From Musicola paradisiaca NCPPB 2511 (GTDB taxonomy: Bacteria > Pseudomonadota > Gammaproteobacteria > Enterobacterales > Enterobacteriaceae): DNA of 64,000 bases. The stretch is taken from positions 3,592,390 through 3,656,389 of the forward strand of contig NZ_CM001857.1 in the NCBI RefSeq assembly GCF_000400505.1. Reading direction: 5' to 3'. The notes under the pieces were generated by a model. That model worked only from the letters and a program-made list of their open reading frames with translations. It did not search any database and was not told the origin of the DNA. Position numbers and translations under genes: made by a program. Positions 27,014-35,546 of this stretch are shown in pieces. Each line of letters opens with the position of its first letter. Positions within the stretch are counted from its first letter, which is position 1.

Positions 27014-27850
27014 TCAAAACTGTGGATTCAGGGGATAACGCGGTTTGCTGCCGAACCATTTTTGATACAACGCCGCGTTCTCTCCGGAGGCATTGATTTC
27101 GAACAGGAATTCATTCAGATAATGAGTCCACACCTGATCCCCTTGTTTAACGCCAAAGGCGTTGTATTCCAACGGAACCAGCGCTTCATTCGTTACGATC
27201 AGCGTCGGATCAAGGCTGGCTTGATAAGCGAGGAAATTGTTATCTTCGACCATCGCATCGGCCTGGCCTTGTTTAATCGCCAGGATGGCGGCCTGCGATG
27301 AATCGTATTCCTGGATTTTCACGTCAATGCCGAGGTTACGGACGTCGTCGCCATTGGTAGAGCCTTTTACCGTGGCAATGGTTTTACCGGCCATATCATG
27401 AGCCGATTGAATACCGCTGTTTTTACGCACCAACATCGCCTCACTCGCTACCACATAAGGATTGGTGAAGCCGATTTCTTTGGCGCGTTCAAGATTGCGG
27501 GTGAAGTTGCAAAACACGACATCGACTTTATTGGTTTGCAGGTTCGGGATGCGGTTAGCACTGGTGGTGTTGACCATCTCCAGTTTTACGCCCATCGCTT
27601 TGGCCAGTGCTTTGGCCAAATCGACATCGTAACCATCCGGAGCACCGTTTTTATCGTAAAAGCCGAACGGCGCGAAGCTGAGACAGTCCCCCACACGCAG
27701 CGTGCCGCGTTGCAGTACGTTTTGCAGGGCGGATTGCGGCGCCGCGCTGGTTTCTTTTTTCTCTTCGGTCGGCGTACAACCGGAGAGAACCAATAATGCC
27801 AGCACGCTGGCTATTACTTTGATGCTTATTTTCGGTGATGTTGCGTTCAT
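27014..27850 (-). CDS. Amino acid-binding lipoprotein (solute-binding protein family 3)
   Basis: The 278-residue precursor has a lipoprotein signal peptide with lipobox LSGC (Cys about residue 25), followed by a family 3 solute-binding domain (LRVGDCLSFAPFGFYDKNG, DGYDVDLAKALAKAMG, and an IATVKGSTNGDD hinge region). It delivers its ligand to the two permeases encoded downstream. Being a lipoprotein is unusual but known for enterobacterial members of this family. The ligand is probably a polar or D-amino acid given the enzyme in the operon. Confidence 0.92.
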   Translation of the reverse strand: MNATSPKISIKVIASVLALLVLSGCTPTEEKKETSAAPQSALQNVLQRGTLRVGDCLSFAPFGFYDKNGAPDGYDVDLAKALAKAMGVKLEMVNTTSANRIPNLQTNKVDVVFCNFTRNLERAKEIGFTNPYVVASEAMLVRKNSGIQSAHDMAGKTIATVKGSTNGDDVRNLGIDVKIQEYDSSQAAILAIKQGQADAMVEDNNFLAYQASLDPTLIVTNEALVPLEYNAFGVKQGDQVWTHYLNEFLFEINASGENAALYQKWFGSKPRYPLNPQF

Positions 27851-27984
27851 TTTTATACTCTCTGAAATAATGTGATGAAAATAAAAATGTTATTTATAGG
27901 AAAATAAAGAAATCAATGAATAACCGACCACCCTGTCGCCCATCCATAAACAGGCACTACCATAATTCAATATAATTATATTAA

Positions 27985-28377
27985 TTACTTACGATCGGCA
28001 CGAAAGCACTTCATATCGACTTCTACTTTACAGTCGACAACTAAATCCTGAACGCTACAAATACGTGCGGGGGGATGACCATTAAATATTTCATTGAACA
28101 CTTTATTAAATGAACTGAAATAACGTGCGTCGGTTAATACAGCAGTGACATGCACCACATCGTCCACACGATAACCCGCTTCGCGCATAATCGTCAGGCA
28201 ATTATCGAACGCCAATCTGGTCTGTTCGATAATGCCGCCCTCTACGACTTCACCGTCTCGCATTGGGGTCTGACCAGAGATATACAGCCAACCATCGGCT
28301 TCTACAGCACGGGCGAATGGCAGTTTCTGCCCCCCCGTACCGACGCCGCCGTCAATGCCATAACGTTTGATTGCCAT
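27985..28377 (-). CDS. RidA/YjgF family enamine/imine deaminase
   Basis: The 130-residue protein fits the RidA fold and length and keeps the key arginine in PARICSVQDL near residue 106. RidA hydrolyses reactive 2-aminoacrylate/imine intermediates made by PLP-dependent dehydratases. It is the promoter-proximal gene ahead of the amino-acid importer and the PLP enzyme, which supports a dehydratase-type reaction for that enzyme. Confidence 0.88.
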   Translation of the reverse strand: MAIKRYGIDGGVGTGGQKLPFARAVEADGWLYISGQTPMRDGEVVEGGIIEQTRLAFDNCLTIMREAGYRVDDVVHVTAVLTDARYFSSFNKVFNEIFNGHPPARICSVQDLVVDCKVEVDMKCFRADRK

Positions 28378-28769
28378 GCCGTTCCGCCTCTCTTCGGGGT
28401 TAAAGATGCCTCGTTATACAATCTGATATACCAGACAATCATCCGAAATACCGGATAGAGCGAGATTTGCACAGCCCGTGTTTTTTTGCAATACGGATAT
28501 TGATATTTAATTTCTATTACCGTGAGTGGTGTTTTAAATATGTTTTCACAGATTAATTTTCTGCATGTTTTTGCGGTGGCGAACATGAGCGACAATTATA
28601 AATTCAAAAACAAACGACCTAAAATAAGGCCCCAGTCTGGCGCAAAAAAATAACCGGCATAACGTGTTTTTTATTTTATCGACAGGTGGGTAAATTCCCT
28701 CATGGGAGTGTATGATGCTTCTCTTTTTTAGCATATTTCATTCGCATAAATGGAACAGGAGAATCTTTT
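28378..28769. promoter_or_regulatory. Divergent promoter region, ridA/importer operon and iclR-type gene
   Basis: About 390 bp with no credible gene, AT-rich, separating the minus-strand ridA start from the plus-strand regulator start. It must hold the promoters of both. IclR regulators commonly bind such divergent regions, but I could not define an operator by eye. An AGGAG site precedes the regulator ATG. Confidence 0.5.
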
Positions 28770-29522
28770 ATGCCGGCGGATAAATCCTCACGGGCGCGTG
28801 GCGTTGACCGGGTTATCGATATATTTCGTCAGTTGCATATTGCTCGCCAACCCATGACGATGCGTGACCTGATAGACGCGACTGGCGCCCCCCGCTCCAG
28901 CATCTATGAACTGGTCAGCCTGCTCTGTGAAGCCGGGCTGGTGGAACAGGATGCCGAAGGGTCGGTATTTTTTGGCCGCGAAATGCACTATTACGGTGCG
29001 GACTATATGGCGCATAACGATCTGATCCGTCGTGCACATCAGCTAATGGTCGAGATTGTTGCAAAGCACGGTGAAACGGTACAGCTGTGTATGCTGGAAG
29101 GGAACAAATACACGGTGGTGCTTTCGGAAAGCAACGCCCATCCGTTTAAAATCACTTCAGATATTGGCGTGCGCGTACCGATTCCCTGGACAGCGACCGG
29201 CCGTCTGCTGCTGAGCAATTGGTCGGATAGTGCGATTCTTGATTTAATCCCCGCAGAGGACTACCAACTATCCAGCGGGAAAACACTTGATAAACAAGAA
29301 TTTATCGAAGAAATCCGCCAGGCTGGCAAGCAGGGGTATTGCCTGACGGAAGGCTTATCCGAAAGTTTTACCTGCTGCATGGCGGCCCCTATTCGTTCAC
29401 GCAGTGGCCAGTCGGTGGCCGCAATTTGTTTTATGATTAGCCGCGATACATCAGAAGAACGTCGTCAAATGTTGCTACAGGAGCTGATAACGGCAGGACA
29501 GACGTTATCAGATTTCATCTAG
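28770..29522 (+). CDS. IclR family transcriptional regulator
   Basis: The 250-residue protein has an N-terminal winged HTH (RVIDIFRQLHIARQPMTMRDLIDATGAPRSSIYEL) and a C-terminal IclR effector domain (IPWTATGRLLLSNW, LSESFTCCMAAPIRSRSGQ). It starts at ATG 28770 with AGGAG eleven bases upstream. Divergent to the RidA/ABC importer/PLP-enzyme operon, it is the likely local regulator of that operon. Confidence 0.92.
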   Translation: MPADKSSRARGVDRVIDIFRQLHIARQPMTMRDLIDATGAPRSSIYELVSLLCEAGLVEQDAEGSVFFGREMHYYGADYMAHNDLIRRAHQLMVEIVAKHGETVQLCMLEGNKYTVVLSESNAHPFKITSDIGVRVPIPWTATGRLLLSNWSDSAILDLIPAEDYQLSSGKTLDKQEFIEEIRQAGKQGYCLTEGLSESFTCCMAAPIRSRSGQSVAAICFMISRDTSEERRQMLLQELITAGQTLSDFI

Positions 29523-29969
29523 CCGCAATGGCTAAATGGCGTGTTGTTGATAGAGCGCTGTTCCGCAAAGGGCAGCGCCATCAAAGCATGCATCGCCTCC
29601 ATGTTATGTCGAGCACACTTTCCCCTGCGTTGCCACCGGTACTCTGATGCCCGCGACACCGGCTTGGGGCCAGCCATGAAGCCGCTATGAACAAATTCGA
29701 TCATAACGATCGAATCTCTCCATTATACAAAGCCCAATGAAGCGTATTTAATAAATCCATGCGTTCAATTCGAATACAAACCGAGTCAACACCAGGAAAA
29801 ATTTATAAAATAAGGAAGAAATGGCAAATAGCATGCAAGCGAATATCGGCACGACATCGCAGTTAATGGCAGATATCAGCGTTCAGCAACGCTATCGCCG
29901 GCCGCACAGGCGTATCATTTAACCGCAAAGATAATGAAAGCGCCGCTTGAACGATAAAAAGGAGAAAAA
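29523..29969. other. Gene-free interval after the IclR gene
   Basis: About 450 bp. A minus-strand frame of about 60 codons at 29519-29704 (FVHSGFMAGPKPVSRAS) has no clear ribosome site or recognisable family; it may be debris of a lost gene. The rest is AT-rich and ends with a clear AAGGAG ribosome site for the methyltransferase at 29970. I see no terminator with a strong T run. Confidence 0.4.
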
Positions 29970-30791
29970 ATGAAATTATATGAAAAGGGAAGTATCAATA
30001 TTTGGTCAGATCCTTATATCCGCAAACAGCTCTTGTGCGCCCATATTAATCCTGAATCAGATGCCGCCAGTCGCAAACCTGACACCATCAACACCACCAT
30101 TGACTGGGTGCTAAAAAATCGAGCCGCCCCAGGCTCGCTTATCGATTTTGGATGCGGCCCCGGGCTCTATGCCAATGAGATTTCTGAACGAGGCTGGCAT
30201 GTGGTTGGCATTGATATTAATGAAGAATCTGTTGAATATGCCGAGAGGTATGCGGCGTCTAAAGGACTTTCTGCACGTTATGTCCTTGGCTCCTATCTCG
30301 AAAAACTGCATGTCGGAATATTTGATATTGTTACATGCATCTATTGCGATTTCGGTGCGCTAACGCCGGATGACAGAATGTCTTTCCTGGAAAATGTCAA
30401 AAGCCTTCTCACCGTTAACGGCACATTTGTATTAGATGTTTTTGGCGAACAAATCTGCCAAATAAAATCAGAAGGCCGTAGTTGGAGTCGCGAAGAAGAG
30501 CATAACTTTTGGTCTGAATCGCCATGTTATGTGCTGACGGAATGCCAGCACTTTAAAGAACATAACGTCTGGGGGGAAAAGTATGTCGTTATTCCTGATA
30601 CAGGCCAACCATTTAGCACGGTTATCTGGACGCACTATTTCACGGTTGAATCAATAACGTTATTGCTGGCTGATTCCGGGTTCAACGTAACGGAAATTAA
30701 TCAAGATCTGGTTCAGGAAAGCGACTTTTCCTCCTCCGAAGTTATTTTCATCCGCGCAGAAAAATCCAACCCTATCAATTCGGTCAGGTAG
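29970..30791 (+). CDS. SAM-dependent methyltransferase, class I
   Basis: The 273-residue protein has the SAM-binding motif I (LIDFGCGPGLYANEI) and acidic post-I strand (VVGIDINEESVEYAE), typical of class I Rossmann methyltransferases. The substrate cannot be named. An AAGGAG site sits well placed before the ATG. It is a single gene, with lower GC than the hydrazine operon, between the importer locus and arsC; nothing in the context says what it modifies. Confidence 0.87.
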   Translation: MKLYEKGSINIWSDPYIRKQLLCAHINPESDAASRKPDTINTTIDWVLKNRAAPGSLIDFGCGPGLYANEISERGWHVVGIDINEESVEYAERYAASKGLSARYVLGSYLEKLHVGIFDIVTCIYCDFGALTPDDRMSFLENVKSLLTVNGTFVLDVFGEQICQIKSEGRSWSREEEHNFWSESPCYVLTECQHFKEHNVWGEKYVVIPDTGQPFSTVIWTHYFTVESITLLLADSGFNVTEINQDLVQESDFSSSEVIFIRAEKSNPINSVR

Positions 30792-30913
30792 ACACACTGT
30801 GCATTTCTGTTATGCCCGAAATTTCACGCATGTCATACTGACGGCGACAGCTGAAACACGGCATTACCCGCGATAATGCCAGCTGATAGCGCCCCCGAAC
30901 TGGAGAAACCCGC

Positions 30914-31342
30914 ATGACTGCAATTACCATTTACCACAACCCTGCCTGCGGTACTTCCCGCAATACGCTAGCGCTCATCCGCAACAGCGGTGTGGAACCG
31001 ACGGTAATACATTATCTGGAAACGCCGCCCTCACGCGATCAACTGATAAAGCTCATCGCCGATATGGGAATTCCTGCACGAGAACTCCTACGGACAAACG
31101 TTGATCCTTACCAACAGCTGGGGCTGGCAGAAAACAATTTCACGGATGACGAATTGATTGATGCGATGCTGGAACACCCGATTTTGATTAATCGTCCGGT
31201 GGTTGTCACACCGCTTGGCACTAAACTCTGCCGGCCGTCCGAGGTCGTACTGGATATTTTGCCGGATCCCCAGCAAGGTTCGTTCATTAAAGAGGATGGT
31301 GAAGCCGTTATTGATGAACAGGGCCAACGTATAAAACGATAA
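30914..31342 (+). CDS. arsC: Arsenate reductase (glutaredoxin-dependent)
   Basis: The 142-residue protein matches the ArsC family in length and motif: HNPACGTSRN with catalytic Cys12, and the arginine triad positions in NRPVVVTPLGTKLCRPSE. It reduces arsenate to arsenite with glutathione and glutaredoxin for export. GGAG precedes the ATG. Unusually it is not in line with arsR/acr3: those are on the opposite strand, and the repeated TSUP block (31.6-32.7 kb) separates it from acr3. Confidence 0.95.
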   Translation: MTAITIYHNPACGTSRNTLALIRNSGVEPTVIHYLETPPSRDQLIKLIADMGIPARELLRTNVDPYQQLGLAENNFTDDELIDAMLEHPILINRPVVVTPLGTKLCRPSEVVLDILPDPQQGSFIKEDGEAVIDEQGQRIKR

Positions 31343-31870
31343 CCTCACGTCTGCCTTCACCGAGGTTGCGCAAGGGAAAGCATCCGGCACGCAATCTCAT
31401 TAACCGGCGCGGGATAACGCCATATTTCACCATCCGGTGAATGCAACCAATACTTACCGTGAATCCCGATGAGCTGGCTGCAATAACTCATTCGGGAAAT
31501 GACCATTTACCGAAAGCACATTTAAACGCGGCGTGCCGCAACACAAAGGCGCGAGGCCCAGGGATGGGCCGGGTCATAACATCAAACAAGCAATGGCTTA
31601 TCATTGATTTCATAGCATATACCTACGGAATTATAGCCTTGAGAGTATGCCGACCGATCGCTAATAACCTGTATTGGCTTTACTATTTCCGTGGGTGTCC
31701 TAAGAGGAAACGGGATTACGCTGTGTCGTTACACATATTCCATAAAATATCAGTTCAGTTTTTTCTTGATACACCCTCATAAAAATACGCATATACATAA
31801 TTTATTGCCCCACTTAATATCCATTCCATCTGATATATAAATAATAATCATGCATAAATAGAGGATTAAC

Positions 31871-32587
31871 GTGATTACCATCATACTCATATTCCTATTA
31901 GCCGGAGTGGTAAAAGGCGTTATTGGGCTGGGACTGCCGACAATATCAATGGGGTTGTTAACTATCGTGATGGCACCGGTCAGTGCGGCGGGCTTACTCA
32001 TTATTCCTTCGTTAGTAACCAATATATGGCAATTATTGATCGGCCCGGCATTTTTTAATCTGATCAAAAGATTATGGGGATTTATTGTCGGAATTTTTCT
32101 TGGCACGTTATTGAGTGTATTACCCGGTTTAACGTCTACGTCATCATGGACGGAAACGGCACTGGGTATTATTCTTGCCCTCTATGGTCTTTGGGGGTTG
32201 GTAGCTAAAAAACTCCCATCGCCGGGTAACTCAGAGAAATGGCTTTCACCGGTAGTGGGTTATATTACCGGAACCATTACTGCAGCAACGGGCGTTTTTG
32301 TTATTCCGGCCGTACCCTATTTGCAATCACTCCAATTAAATAAAAATGATCTTGTTCAGGCACTGGGATTAGCTTTTACAGCATCAACCATTGCGTTATC
32401 CATACACTTATCATGGGATAGTAAACTGAATCACGTTGATTATTACTTATCCGCAATCGCATTAATTCCGGCGCTCATAGGTATGTATGCAGGCCAATAT
32501 TTACGAAACGTCATCAGTGAACGGGTTTTTAGACGCTGCTTTTTTACCGGCTTGATTGCGCTAGGCGTTTATATGGCGATGAAATAA
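31871..32587 (+). CDS. TSUP family (TauE/SafE) membrane transporter, copy 2
   Basis: A 238-residue paralogue of the protein encoded at 20549-21253, nearly identical through most of its length (GVIGLGLPTISMG, PGLTSTSSWTE, TAATGVFVIPAVPYLQSL), with a four-residue insertion near the C terminus (LRNVISERVFRR versus LRELTFRR). It starts at GTG with GAGGA upstream. Coding capacity is intact although its former neighbours sfnB and lysR survive only as end fragments, so it has been kept, or has decayed last. Confidence 0.85.
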   Translation: MITIILIFLLAGVVKGVIGLGLPTISMGLLTIVMAPVSAAGLLIIPSLVTNIWQLLIGPAFFNLIKRLWGFIVGIFLGTLLSVLPGLTSTSSWTETALGIILALYGLWGLVAKKLPSPGNSEKWLSPVVGYITGTITAATGVFVIPAVPYLQSLQLNKNDLVQALGLAFTASTIALSIHLSWDSKLNHVDYYLSAIALIPALIGMYAGQYLRNVISERVFRRCFFTGLIALGVYMAMK

Positions 32588-32590
32588 CGG

Positions 32591-32725
32591 CTATGAATCA
32601 ACCGGACATTGCGCAAAAAAATGGAAAGCGTCCTTCACATCGCCGGGAAGCTCAGCAAAGTCCCGCGCGCAACGGCTGAGCTTGCGCTCAGCCCAATGCG
32701 CTGACAATCGGATAACGTTGCTGCA
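32591..32725 (-). pseudogene. lysR remnant (C-terminal 44 codons)
   Basis: Read on the minus strand this gives IRLSAHWAERKL, CARDFAELPGDVKDAFH and a stop at the same place as the intact lysR at 21257. It aligns in frame with IRLTERWADRKL and CARDFAELPSYIKEF of that gene. Homology ends near 32735, where acr3 begins. It is a truncated leftover with no start. Confidence 0.85.
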
Positions 32726-32760
32726 CTGATTTCTCTGCAGGCAGTTACCCGCCGGGCTAA

Positions 32761-33813
32761 TCACTGCGTTCTTTCATACCACCCTTTCGAACGATTAACG
32801 ACACGAACAACCAACAACATGACGGGGACTTCAATCAGCACGCCGACTACGGTGGCGAGCGCCGCGCCGGAATGAAAACCAAACAGGCTGATCGCGGTAG
32901 CAACCGCCAATTCAAAGAAATTTGACGCACCGATCAAACACGAGGGGCAGGCAATACTGTGCTTTTCGCCAACCCACCAGTTCAACCCATACGCCAGGGA
33001 CGAATTTAATAACACCTGGCATAGAATGGGAACCGCCAGCAACACAATCACCAGTGGCTGTTGCAGAATGGCCTCCCCCTGAAAAGCAAACAGCAGCATC
33101 AGCGTGACCAACAATGCCGCTATCGACCATGGGTTCATTTTCGCGAGCACGTTGTCGAACTCTCGCTGCCCCTTGCGCAACAAAGCCTTACGCCAATATT
33201 GTGCCAAAATCACCGGCACCACGATGTACAACACGACAGAGGTCAACAGCGTAGCCCAGGGGACGGTAATTGAAGACAAACCAAGCAATAAACCGACGAT
33301 AGGCGCAAAGGCAAAAACCATGATCGCATCGTTCAACGCGACCTGCGACAAGGTGAAATAAGGATTGCCGCCAGTTAACCGGCTCCAGACAAAAACCATC
33401 GCAGTACAAGGTGCCGCCGCCAACAGGATCAACCCGGAGATATAACTATCAAGCTGATCAGCAGGCAGCCACGATGAAAACAAGTAGCGAACAAATAACC
33501 ACCCCAACAACGCCATTGAGAAAGGCTTTACCAACCAGTTGATAAACAATGTAATCGCAATACCACGCCAGTATTCTTTAACCTGCCCCAGCACCCCAAA
33601 GTCAATTTTAAGCAGCATCGGAATAATCATTACCCAGATAAGCACACCTACCGGCAAATTCACCTGAGCTATCTCCAATCCCCCGATGAAACGAAAGACG
33701 CCCGGCATAACCTGGCCCAGCAGAATGCCAACGATTATGCAGAGCGCGACCCAAAGGCTCAGGTAACGCTCAAACAGGCTCATAGAGGAAACAGCCTGGC
33801 TTTCTGTAGACAT
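32761..33813 (-). CDS. ACR3-family arsenite efflux transporter
   Basis: The 350-residue protein has about ten membrane segments and the ACR3 family landmark LAAAPCTAMVFVWS with the essential cysteine. ACR3 carriers expel arsenite using the proton gradient. It is downstream of arsR on the same strand, with only decayed arsD/arsA sequence between them, and convergent towards the TSUP copy and arsC. With the ATPase gene broken it would work as a simple secondary carrier. Confidence 0.93.
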   Translation of the reverse strand: MSTESQAVSSMSLFERYLSLWVALCIIVGILLGQVMPGVFRFIGGLEIAQVNLPVGVLIWVMIIPMLLKIDFGVLGQVKEYWRGIAITLFINWLVKPFSMALLGWLFVRYLFSSWLPADQLDSYISGLILLAAAPCTAMVFVWSRLTGGNPYFTLSQVALNDAIMVFAFAPIVGLLLGLSSITVPWATLLTSVVLYIVVPVILAQYWRKALLRKGQREFDNVLAKMNPWSIAALLVTLMLLFAFQGEAILQQPLVIVLLAVPILCQVLLNSSLAYGLNWWVGEKHSIACPSCLIGASNFFELAVATAISLFGFHSGAALATVVGVLIEVPVMLLVVRVVNRSKGWYERTQ

Positions 33814-33869
33814 TTTTTATTTACCCTCATTAACGCGAGTTCAGAATATCGGAAAATTTAAACACAGCA

Positions 33870-34195
33870 TCAGTGCGCACATAACTGCAGCAACCGGTTA
33901 ACGCCGACAGGCTCTTGCTCCTGCAACAGCACCCGCGCACAACGCCGGGCATGGTGCGTGCGGATAGCATCGATTTGCCGCCGCTCGCGACAGGCCCTTT
34001 GACGCAATAGCGCCGATGTGAGCGTCGCATCGACCAAACTGTTGTTTATGACCCACGCCCAAAGCTCAATACCGGCACGACGTAAATCGTCTTGCAGATG
34101 AGCGGCTTCCAGTACAGGCGTGGTTTCTGCCAGTGTGGCGATAATGACTTTTGTCTGTTCACTATCCCGTAAGCGCGCCGCCGACGGCCCTTTCA
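33870..34195 (-). pseudogene. arsA remnant (C-terminal ~105 codons)
   Basis: The minus-strand frame reads DSEQTKVIIATLAETTPVLE, then GIELWAWVINNSL, HARRCARVLL and ends in QLCAH-stop. These align with the C-terminal end of ArsA ATPases (ERTKVLLVTLPETTPVLEA, WGWIINNSL). Neither Walker A site nor the rest of the two ATPase halves is present, and there is no start. It is a truncated pseudogene lying between arsR and acr3, the place of arsDA in intact operons. Confidence 0.85.
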
Positions 34196-34297
34196 GCCAA
34201 TGAAATGCAGCGATAACCCAGGTAAATCGACGCCGTTTCGCTGAAGCCGTGGCCGGCGCCTCAATCGCCGCAAGGCGGCGGCAGTCGTCAACATCGA

Positions 34298-34357
34298 AAA
34301 AGTACCTTCATAAAAAGTACCTTTATGAAAAGTACCTTCATGAAAAGTACCTTCATG
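34298..34357. repeat. Four tandem 15-bp repeats at the former arsD start
   Basis: Four copies of AAAAGTACCTTCATG (one with A at the end, one with T for C) run head to tail over 60 bp. On the minus strand each is ATG AAG GTA CTT TT(C/T), giving MKVLF repeated four times (one ATG is ATA), then a stop after RC. The first ATG overlaps the arsR stop (ATGA), the normal position of an arsD start. It looks like expansion of the first five codons of a lost arsD. Confidence 0.85.
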
Positions 34358-34742
34358 TTTTGTCCTCTTTCGAGAGCTTAAGCGGCGGCAAAACGGCGTC
34401 ATAACACGTTGATGCGGAACGAAAACCAGCGCATTGCTCAGGATGATCCGCACAACACTCTTCGGTCAGCCAGGCAATCAAATCCAGCATTAATGGGATA
34501 TTGGCGCGATAACGCTGGTAACGTCCTTCCTGCTCAACCGTCAGCAACCCAGCCTGAACCAACGCTTTTAAATGAAACGACAGATTGGTCGGCGGGATAT
34601 CAAGCACTGATGCAATATCGCCGGCGACCATGCCTTCAGTCCCCTTTCTGATCAGCAAGCGATAGACATCCAGACGTACACCGGAAGAAAGGGATTCAAA
34701 GAGACCTGTGGCTATTTTTTTTCCATAATCTGCACTCAGCAT
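34353..34742 (-). CDS. arsR: ArsR family metalloregulator
   Basis: From the ATG at 34742 the protein has 129 residues with a winged HTH (MVAGDIASVLDIPPTNLSFHLKALVQAGLL). Cysteines near the end, ECCADHPEQC, make a plausible arsenite-binding site of the C-terminal type. Upstream alternative starts (34760 ATG, 34772 TTG) would push coding sequence towards the probable operator. It represses the ars operon until arsenite binds. Its stop overlaps the vestigial arsD start. Confidence 0.87.
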   Translation of the reverse strand: MLSADYGKKIATGLFESLSSGVRLDVYRLLIRKGTEGMVAGDIASVLDIPPTNLSFHLKALVQAGLLTVEQEGRYQRYRANIPLMLDLIAWLTEECCADHPEQCAGFRSASTCYDAVLPPLKLSKEDKT

Positions 34743-34767
34743 GTTACCGAACACAACCATACGATAT

Positions 34768-34783
34768 TTCAATTATTGTTGAA
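34768..34783. promoter_or_regulatory. Candidate ArsR operator
   Basis: TTCAATTATTGTTGAA is an inverted repeat with TTCAA/TTGAA half-sites, 26 bp upstream of the chosen arsR start. ArsR/SmtB regulators bind this kind of short AT-rich dyad over their own promoter. The position supports autoregulation. Confidence 0.5.
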
Positions 34784-35546
34784 GTATTATGGTATGGCAA
34801 GCCTCAACCCCCTGATAATTTAGCCTTGTGTCGATATACGCACTGATTGAAAGACGGGTTGTACGAGGAATAATGTGAAGATATTCAAACTGATGCCAAA
34901 CCTGGCAGCCTTCATCAAACGGTGATAATGGCACGGGCCTTTCGCTCGCCATCACGCCCGCTAAGGAATAATATTCCGGTGGTATATTTACCCGGATGGC
35001 AATCCTGAGTTTCATCACTCATGCTTGCCCGACGGTAATGCGGGTTATGGCAGGGCGCCACGGAAATACTTCATAAAAAATTATCTATATATATATTCAC
35101 AGAAAAATTAGCCCCGCTAAACACCCGCCTCCAGAGCGATAAAATAGAGCGATATCCGCATGCTTACTCAAGACACTGGAATAATTAATATAATTATCAA
35201 CAAGTTTCATCAGCATAAAAAACTAACTGCCGTCCTGCATACAATTTTTTTAGAAAAATAGGCCGTTATCATGACAGCCAACGCATCACAAAAAGAACTC
35301 ACCATAAATATTGATTAGCAGAAATTCAGTATAGTATTATTTAAAATATGCAAGAATTTCATTCCACTGAATAATAGGAAATGGCGTCATCGGATATAAC
35401 TCCCAGTACAATCGGGCTATGGATATTTATAAACATGAACAATCATCATCAGCCAAATTTTATTTATAGCAAACATTGACATATTTTATAAAAATAAGAT
35501 AATAGGAAATTATTTAATCTATTTTCTCATGTAAGAGAGATATGCA
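34784..35546. other. AT-rich gene-free interval between arsR and the diguanylate cyclase
   Basis: About 760 bp, with very AT-rich sequence from about 35060 on. No frame here has a convincing start, length and recognisable product; an 81-codon minus-strand frame at 34773-35018 overlaps the arsR operator and is not supported. The right part should contain the diguanylate cyclase promoter; GTAAGAGAGATATGCA gives its ribosome site. Confidence 0.4.

Larger units (their letters stand above)
31592..32725. repeat. Diverged second copy of the sfnB-TSUP-lysR locus
   Basis: The segment matches 20.26-21.40 kb in the same order. Left edge: seven codons of an sfnB start on the minus strand (31592-31613, MKSMIS versus MKSMTS). 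Then comes a diverged intergenic region sharing TTCCTTGATATACCCTCA-like stretches, an intact TSUP gene, and the last 44 codons of a lysR gene. Both flanking genes are cut at the outer edges. The copies differ widely outside the TSUP gene, so the duplication or second acquisition is old. The interval 31343-31591 before it holds no gene I can support. Confidence 0.85.

Noticed and set aside
31441-31782. 113-codon plus-strand frame before TSUP copy 2
   Set aside because: It runs through the noncoding part of the duplicated block; the corresponding sequence of copy 1 has no equivalent frame.
34298-34357. CRISPR-like repeats
   Set aside because: The 15-bp units are contiguous without spacers and are too short; they are a tandem expansion of an arsD start.
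34193-34453. 86-codon minus-strand frame containing a repeated EGTFH peptide
   Set aside because: It reads the tandem repeat out of the arsD frame and overlaps arsR and the arsA remnant in the wrong frame.
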